DNA of 11,549 nt from Actinomycetota bacterium (GTDB lineage Bacteria; Actinomycetota; Thermoleophilia; Gaiellales; Gaiellaceae): NCBI GenBank assembly GCA_013817555.1, contig JACDCN010000040.1:1-11549 (forward strand). Reading direction: 5' to 3'. This document shows positions 8,003-11,549 of the stretch, one piece after another (the stretch's first letter is position 1; each line of letters begins with the position of its first letter). Under the pieces are notes generated by a model. The model was not told the origin of the DNA. It searched no databases and saw nothing but the letters and a program-made list of their open reading frames with translations. The position numbers and the translations under genes were made by a program.

Positions 8003-8522
8003 TCGTGGATCCCGGGACGCTGGCGATCTTCGCGCTTGCCTCGGCTGCGCTCATCGCCGTTCCCGGCCCGGCGGTGCTCTACATCGTTACGCGAAGCATC
8101 CATCAAGGCCGGCGTGCCGGCGTCGCGTCGGTGCTCGGAATCGAAACGGGCGCCCTTGTGCACGTCGCGGCCGCGGCTGTAGGGCTTTCGGCCGTGCTCG
8201 CGTCCTCGGCCATGGCGTTCTCCGTGGTCAAGTACGCCGGCGCCGCGTATCTGATCGGACTCGGGCTCTGGACCGTTTTCTCGGGTCACGCCGAGAAGGA
8301 CGCCTCGGTCGTCATCGCCGTCCGCCTGCGGCGCGTCTACGCCCAGGGTGTCGTCGTCAATGCGTTCAACCCGAAGGTCGCGCTCTTCTTCCTCGCGTTC
8401 CTGCCGCAGTTCATCGATCCGGACGCCGCTCACCCGGCGCTCCAGACCAGCGCTACGTGTCGGGAAGCGTCTATGTCGCGCTAGGCGTTGCGACGGCCTT
8501 CGCCGGACGTTCCAAAGACTGA
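7999..8522 (+). pseudogene. LysE/RhtB-family exporter, broken by internal deletion
   Basis: The N-terminal three quarters is a clear LysE/RhtB-type amino-acid exporter: FALASAALIAVPGPAVLYIV, the GIETG motif, KYAGAAYLIGLGLW, and NAFNPKVALFFLAFLPQFI. After Thr150 (PALQT) the frame reads only 11 more residues to a TAG at 8482-8484. Another frame, starting with the CAG at 8448, reads QRYVSGSVYVALGVATAFAG to a TGA at 8520-8522, which is the usual C-terminal helix of this family. Compared with a typical 205-210-aa member, about 40 residues (roughly one membrane segment) are missing at the joint and the frame is lost. The GTG start at 7999 overlaps the coaX stop and has a GGGAG 8 bases upstream, so the truncated 161-aa protein could still be made but is unlikely to export. 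An assembly error is an alternative explanation. Confidence 0.85.
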
Positions 8523-8527
8523 CTCAC

Positions 8528-9583
8528 TCACCCGCCGCCGTATACGGAGATGGGCAGCTCGAGGGTCACCTCGTCGCCTGACGGAATCTCGGCCTCCAGC
8601 CGCTCCAGGATCTCGATCGCGCCTGGCGCCGCCGCGAGAAGGCGCCGCTCGACCTCCTCCGTCGACTCGAGCTGGACGAGCTCCTGCTTGAACGCCCGCG
8701 GAAACCGCCCCTGGCCGAGGTACCAGCCGTAGAACTTCTTCAGGAAGCTGGAGGCGCGGCGCTCCCCGAGCTCCCGTACCGCCTCCCGAATGAAGAGGAC
8801 GAGCTCGGCGGCCACCTCCTCACGCGACGGCGCGCTCGTCTCGCCGTCGACGATCTCCTCGAGCGCCCACGGATTTCCCTGCGCACCCCGCCCGACCATG
8901 ACCGCCTCGGCGCCGGTGGTGGCGAGCACCGCCTGGGCGCGGGCGCGAGAGGTCACATCTCCCGAGGCGACAACCGGGACGTCGACCAAGGAAACGAGCT
9001 CGGCCGTCAACCCGTGGTCGGCGGTCCCGGTGTACATCTGCTGCGCTGAGCGAGGATGGAGCGTCAGTGACGCAGCGCCGGCTTCGACGAGCCTCGGCCC
9101 GAGCTCGAGACACACACGCGAGCCGTTGTGGAGGCCTCGCCTTAGCTTGACGGTGACCGGCAGATCGACGGCCCGCGCGACCGATTCGACGATGCTGCAG
9201 GCGAGCGCGGAATCCTCGAGGAGCGTCGCGCCGGCGCCGGTTCGCGTCACCTTTCGGACTGGGCAGCCGAAGTTCAGGTCGACGATGTCCGCACCGACGG
9301 CCTCGACCATCTTCGCCGCGTTCGCGAGCGTGCGCGGCTCCGAGCCGAAGAGTTGAATGGCAAGCGGGTGCTCGTCGGCGGCAACACGCAGGTACCCCAG
9401 CGTGCGCTCGTTGCCATGCTCGATCCCGGCGCAGCTGACCATCTCCGAGCACACGAGGCCGGCGCCGTAGCGGCGGCCCTGTCGCCTGAATGCCTGCACG
9501 CTAACGCCCGCCATAGGCGCGAGAACGAGCCGCGTCGGTATCTCGACGGGGCCGATCTGCCATGGTGTGCGGAGGTCGATCAT
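8528..9583 (-). CDS. dus: tRNA-dihydrouridine synthase (DusB type), 351 aa
   Basis: A flavoenzyme that reduces specific uridines in the tRNA D-loop region using NADPH. The TIM barrel opens with VLAPMAGVSVQAFRR (FMN site, about residues 20-34). The catalytic Cys107 lies in VDLNFGCPVRKV, followed by GAGATLL; VTVKLRRG carries the conserved Lys146; TLHPRSAQQMYTG and ADHG hold the substrate and FMN-phosphate contacts; VASGDV and VMVGRGAQGNPW complete the phosphate site. The helical C-terminal domain (about 245-351) is present. The ATG at 9583 is chosen because it places the barrel start correctly; upstream in-frame sequence runs into repeat copy C. No Shine-Dalgarno; a TACGAT stands 8 bases before the ATG. 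The 3' end is 5 bases from the end of the lysE-family pseudogene, convergently. Confidence 0.95.
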   Translation of the reverse strand: MIDLRTPWQIGPVEIPTRLVLAPMAGVSVQAFRRQGRRYGAGLVCSEMVSCAGIEHGNERTLGYLRVAADEHPLAIQLFGSEPRTLANAAKMVEAVGADIVDLNFGCPVRKVTRTGAGATLLEDSALACSIVESVARAVDLPVTVKLRRGLHNGSRVCLELGPRLVEAGAASLTLHPRSAQQMYTGTADHGLTAELVSLVDVPVVASGDVTSRARAQAVLATTGAEAVMVGRGAQGNPWALEEIVDGETSAPSREEVAAELVLFIREAVRELGERRASSFLKKFYGWYLGQGRFPRAFKQELVQLESTEEVERRLLAAAPGAIEILERLEAEIPSGDEVTLELPISVYGGG

Positions 9584-9597
9584 CGGATCGCATCGTA
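9583..9597 (-). promoter_or_regulatory. probable leaderless promoter of dus
   Basis: On the minus strand TACGAT (9597-9592) is followed by 8 bases and the dus ATG, with no Shine-Dalgarno. The spacing matches the other TAnnnT hexamers in this window. Confidence 0.45.
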
Positions 9598-9622
9598 GAA
9601 GTTCGAATGAGAAGGCGGTGCT

Positions 9623-9688
9623 GCGGGCGCATTCGGGGGATCTGGCGCGCGACCAGAATTCGCGCGAGCGGATTCTGGTCTTGCGCAC
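9623..9688 (+). repeat. hairpin repeat, copy C
   Basis: Third copy, the most diverged in its outer stem yet fully paired: GACCAGAAT (9651-9659) with ATTCTGGTC (9672-9680). The inner arms TCGC and GCGG close a GCGA tetraloop (9664-9667). GCGC flanks both sides around a TT. One extra base sits in the 5' part compared with copies A and B. It lies between the divergent dus and greA genes, just upstream of the greA -35. Confidence 0.85.
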
Positions 9689-9699
9689 GGGCGAGCCGG

Positions 9700-9729
9700 T
9701 TGACGCTGGCTTCGCGGCGCAGCTACCAT
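9700..9729 (+). promoter_or_regulatory. greA promoter (-35 TTGACG, -10 TACCAT)
   Basis: TTGACG at 9700-9705 and TACCAT at 9724-9729 are separated by 18 bases. This gives a leader of about 50 bases ending in a good ribosome binding site, unlike the leaderless genes nearby. Confidence 0.6.
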
Positions 9730-9741
9730 TCCGGGCCGTTT

Positions 9742-9766
9742 GACGGGGCCGGCCGGCCCCGCCGTC
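9742..9766 (+). promoter_or_regulatory. GC-only palindrome in the greA leader
   Basis: GGGGCCGGCCGGCCCC (9745-9760) is a perfect 16-base palindrome with GAC and GTC on its edges. As RNA it would form a hairpin a few bases upstream of the greA GGAGGG. Leader regulation or early pausing is inference. Confidence 0.45.
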
Positions 9767-9772
9767 TATCTC

Positions 9773-9789
9773 GGAGGGCATTTTTCTTG
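9773..9789 (+). promoter_or_regulatory. greA ribosome binding site fixing a TTG start
   Basis: GGAGGG at 9773-9778 lies 8 bases before the TTG at 9787. The in-frame GTG at 9796 would be 17 bases away, too far, so TTG is the start. Confidence 0.8.
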
Positions 9790-10263
9790 AAGGATGTGAT
9801 CCTCACTCCCGAGGGCTACAAGCAGCTGAAGAGCGAGCTCGACCGGCTGCGCACCGAGAAACGCCGCGAGATCGCAGAGCGGATCGCCGCGGCGCGCGCG
9901 TTCGGCGAGATCGCCGAGAACGCCGAGTACGACGATGCCAAGAACGAGCAGATGATGCTGGAGCATCGGATCGCGCAGCTCGAGGAGCGGCTCGCGAACG
10001 CCCGCGTGATCAACCCGAAGGACATCGACACGAGCGTCGTCTCCGTGGGGTCGGTCGTGCGCTTGCGAGATGTCGACGCGAAGGAGACGGTCGAGTACTT
10101 CATCGTCGGCTCAGCCGAGGCGAATCCGATCGAGCGCAAGCTCTCCAACGAGTCTCCCGTGGGAAAGGCGATCATGGGCCGGAAGAAGGGCGAGATTGTC
10201 GAGGTCGCGACACCACGCGGCTCGAAGCTCAAGTTCAAGATCATGGAGATCAAGGCGGCGTAG
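9787..10263 (+). CDS. greA: transcript cleavage factor GreA, 158 aa
   Basis: GreA enters the RNA polymerase secondary channel and promotes cleavage of backtracked RNA. The N-terminal coiled coil (about residues 8-75) carries the acidic tip in FGEIAENAEYDDAKNEQ, with Glu41 and Glu44 at the positions of the metal-coordinating pair of E. coli GreA (Asp41, Glu44). The C-terminal globular domain (about 85-158) has VSVGSVVRLRD, the ESPVGKAIMGRKKGEIVEV stretch and the final KLKFKIMEI strand. Length is exactly typical. It starts at TTG 9787 with a strong GGAGGG site and has its own promoter. The coiled coil and acidic pair are intact, so it should be active rather than a Gfh-type antagonist. Confidence 0.96.
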   Translation: MKDVILTPEGYKQLKSELDRLRTEKRREIAERIAAARAFGEIAENAEYDDAKNEQMMLEHRIAQLEERLANARVINPKDIDTSVVSVGSVVRLRDVDAKETVEYFIVGSAEANPIERKLSNESPVGKAIMGRKKGEIVEVATPRGSKLKFKIMEIKAA

Positions 10264-10322
10264 GCCGCACTTCGCCACCGCGGCACAGGCGAGGACGGTC
10301 TCTCTCCGTCTAGGCTCGGATC
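10264..10322. other. intergenic region after greA, no clear terminator
   Basis: Start of a 430-bp stretch without a confidently intact gene (10264-10693). This part has only short GC-rich inverted repeats, such as GACGG/CCGTC at 10295-10310 with a 7-base loop and no T-tract. The remainder holds the clpC-like remnant (10323-10464), about 70 bases in which I see nothing (10465-10536), and a possible small membrane ORF (10537-10674). Confidence 0.5.
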
Positions 10323-10323
10323 A
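10311..10323 (+). promoter_or_regulatory. possible leaderless promoter at the clpC remnant
   Basis: TAGGCT at 10311-10316 ends 6 bases before the ATG at 10323, resembling the -10 arrangement at lysS and the DUF2469 gene. If real, the promoter outlived the gene it served. Confidence 0.3.
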
Positions 10324-10464
10324 TGTTCGAGCGATTCAGCGGACGCGCACGCCAGGTCGTCGTCCTTGCCAATTAAGAGGCTCGACGCACGCCCGTGAAC
10401 CCAAGGCGTTTTGGCGCAGATCCTCGCCGATCTGGGGTCATCGCTTCGTGATCTAGCCGTGCAG
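10323..10464 (+). pseudogene. decayed ClpC-like N-terminal fragment
   Basis: From the ATG at 10323 the frame reads MFERFSGRARQVVVLAN, close to the start of ClpC ATPases (MFERFTxRARxVVVLAQEEAR in the family, from memory), then hits TAA at 10374-10376. Reading past the stop gives EAR, the family's next residues. In a different frame, 10414-10464 reads AQILADLGSSLRDLAVQ, resembling the end of a Clp N-repeat (xAAxVLxxLGxxLxxVRxQV). Between the two pieces only about 28 bases remain where the family has 90 or more, so a stop, a deletion and a frame change are all implied. No AAA+ module follows. In other actinobacteria clpC lies near lysS, which supports this origin. The first segment is the stronger evidence; the second is short and less certain. 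Confidence 0.65.
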
Positions 10465-10536
10465 TGTCCTGCGGCATCTCGACGGTGGTCGCGAAGCTCC
10501 CGAGTACGTCGATGTTTTCCCGCCGAGGTTGGGCCC

Positions 10537-10674
10537 GTGGCCGTCGGTCGCGATTACTTCACGATCGAGCCGATTCGGCGCTCTTTGAGCGATGTCACGC
10601 TCGTCTTCGGCTGGCTGCTGTTCGCTCTCGCCTTCGGTCTCGGGCTCCTCGCCGGCTGGCTCGTCTGGGCCTGA
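10537..10674 (+). CDS. possible 45-aa single-pass membrane protein
   Basis: A GTG at 10537, with GAGG about 9 bases upstream, opens a frame of 45 residues: a polar N-terminus (GRDYFTIEPIRRSLSD) and then one long hydrophobic helix rich in Leu, Gly and Trp, ending WLVWA before TGA. It lies between the clpC remnant and lysS, with only 19 bases to the lysS ATG. No family is recognised. The frame continues upstream into the ClpC-like segment, so it could instead be noise downstream of a dead gene. Confidence 0.4.
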   Translation: MAVGRDYFTIEPIRRSLSDVTLVFGWLLFALAFGLGLLAGWLVWA

Positions 10675-10678
10675 GCTT

Positions 10679-10694
10679 TAGACTCGGCCCGCGA
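10679..10694 (+). promoter_or_regulatory. probable leaderless promoter of lysS
   Basis: TAGACT at 10679-10684, identical to the hexamer before the DUF2469 gene, is followed by 9 bases and the lysS ATG. No Shine-Dalgarno is present. Confidence 0.5.
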
Positions 10695-11549
10695 TGACGT
10701 CGCCTAAGCGCTTTCCCGACCGGGATGAGATCGCGGCGGTTCGCGAAGAGGCCGCACTCCTCGAGCCGGACACGGAGTCGTCAGAGAAGCGCCGCCTCGC
10801 CGGCCGGGTCATGGCGCGGCGTGGTCACGGGAAGCTCACTTTCCTCGATCTCGTCGACCGCTCGGGGCGCATCCAGCTCCTGTGCGACGACAGCCGGACC
10901 GGACCGATCGACATAAGTCTCGGGGACGTCGTGGCCGCCATAGGCTTTCCAGCCAACTCGCGAAGGGGCGAGCCATCTCTGGCCGTGGACGAGCTGACGA
11001 CGCTCTCGAAAAACAGAAGTCCGCTTCCGGACACGTTCCATGGCGTCACCGACCAGGAGACGCGCTACCGCAAGCGCTACCTCGACCTGCTCATGAACGA
11101 CGAGACTCGCGAGCTCTTCTTGCTCCGGTCACGTGTGGTGTCCGCGATTCGCCGCGTCCTCGACACTGACGGCTTCGTCGAGGTCGAGACGCCGATCCTG
11201 CAGCCGCGTTACGGCGGGGCCTTCGCGCATCCGTTCGTGACGCGCTCGGAGGAGCTCGATGCGGACATCTATCTCCGCATCGCCACCGAGCTCTATCTCA
11301 AGCGGCTCATCGTCGGCGGGCTGGAGCGGGTGTACGAGATCGGCAAGGACTTCCGCAACGAGAGCGTCTCCTACAAGCATCAGCCGGAGTTCACGATGCT
11401 CGAGTGGTACGAGGCGTACGCCGACTACGAGGACACGATGGCGCGGATAGAGGCGCTGGTCGAGCAGGTTGCGCAGGAGGTGCTCGGCACCACCCGGGTC
11501 ACGTTCAAGAGCCAGGAGATCAGTCTCGGCCGACCCTGGCGCCGCATCC
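10694..11549 (+). CDS. lysS: lysyl-tRNA synthetase (class II), 3' end outside window
   Basis: LysS charges tRNA-Lys. The frame is open from the ATG at 10694 to the window edge: 285 codons, roughly the first 60% of the enzyme. The anticodon-binding OB fold begins near residue 35 (RLAGRVMARRGHGKLTFLDL, DRSGRIQLL). The linker has YRKRYLDLL. Class II motif 1 ends with GFVEVETPIL (Pro at about 167), followed by YLRIATELYLKRLIVGG. Motif 2 is YEIGKDFRNE (Arg at about 221) through HQPEFTMLEWYEAYADY. Motif 3 lies beyond the edge. HQPEFTMLEW replaces the common HNPEFTM(M/L)E(L/F); I take this as lineage variation. The extension before the OB fold is somewhat short. The start is supported by the TAGACT hexamer just upstream. 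Confidence 0.95.
   Translation, partial: MTSPKRFPDRDEIAAVREEAALLEPDTESSEKRRLAGRVMARRGHGKLTFLDLVDRSGRIQLLCDDSRTGPIDISLGDVVAAIGFPANSRRGEPSLAVDELTTLSKNRSPLPDTFHGVTDQETRYRKRYLDLLMNDETRELFLLRSRVVSAIRRVLDTDGFVEVETPILQPRYGGAFAHPFVTRSEELDADIYLRIATELYLKRLIVGGLERVYEIGKDFRNESVSYKHQPEFTMLEWYEAYADYEDTMARIEALVEQVAQEVLGTTRVTFKSQEISLGRPWRRI

Noticed and set aside
7831..8433. Long minus-strand open frame opposite coaX and the lysE-family gene
   Set aside because: It spans two recognised plus-strand genes and crosses their junction; its composition fits a shadow of codon usage.
8820..9452. Alternative minus-strand frame of 210 codons within dus
   Set aside because: It lies on the same strand as dus in another frame; the dus frame carries all catalytic motifs, this one none.
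5797..9688. The three repeats as a CRISPR array or insertion-sequence ends
   Set aside because: Copies are hundreds to thousands of bases apart with ordinary genes between; there are no regular spacers, cas genes, transposase or target-site duplications.
10294..10311. Hairpin GACGG/CCGTC after greA as a terminator
   Set aside because: The stem is only 5 bp, the loop 7 bases, and no T-tract follows.
10694..11549. lysS as an EpmA/GenX-type short paralogue
   Set aside because: An N-terminal OB fold is present and motif 2 (FRNE..) matches LysS; GenX-type proteins lack the OB fold.

Overview
The window is GC-rich chromosomal DNA with tightly packed genes, frequent GTG and TTG starts and many 4-base stop/start overlaps. 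The gene content (DUF2469, type III pantothenate kinase, a MoxR/DUF58/DUF4129 cluster, an actinobacterial-style LysS) and the frequent lack of Shine-Dalgarno sites point to an actinobacterium. A deep lineage such as Thermoleophilia/Gaiellales is my guess; lineage is inferred from gene character, not tested.

Layout. (1) Positions 1-4080, minus strand: a compact five-gene operon, transcribed in the order DUF4234 membrane protein, DUF4129 membrane protein, unknown 169-aa membrane protein, MoxR AAA+ ATPase, DUF58 protein. It probably continues past base 1. (2) Positions 4134-5783, plus strand: folate genes folP-folB-folK, starting 53 bp from the divergent operon. (3) Positions 5784-6652: a DUF2469 gene (+), a small zinc-ribbon gene (-), two copies of a hairpin repeat and a strong 13-bp hairpin. 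(4) Positions 6653-8522: a SnoaL-like gene (-) divergent from coaX (+), then a LysE-family exporter gene broken by an internal deletion and frame change. (5) Positions 8528-10263: dus (-) divergent from greA (+), with a third copy of the hairpin repeat between them. (6) Positions 10264-10693: a 430-bp stretch holding what looks like a decayed clpC N-terminus and a possible 45-aa membrane ORF. (7) Position 10694 to the end: lysS, cut by the window edge.

The main unexplained structure is a repeat of about 63-66 bp present three times (5797-5859, 6267-6329, 9623-9688), always in the same orientation and always between genes. Each copy folds into a 13-bp hairpin closed by a GNRA tetraloop (GCGA or GTGA). 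The outer stems differ between copies but stay paired, which is compensatory covariation. A second theme is that at least four genes (folP, the DUF2469 gene, dus, lysS) have a TAnnnT -10-like hexamer 7-9 bases before the start codon and no Shine-Dalgarno, as expected for leaderless transcripts. Two decayed genes (lysE family, clpC) suggest local gene loss.

Most intact genes are core housekeeping functions: folate and CoA synthesis, tRNA modification, transcript cleavage and tRNA charging. No transposase, CRISPR, tRNA or rRNA was seen.
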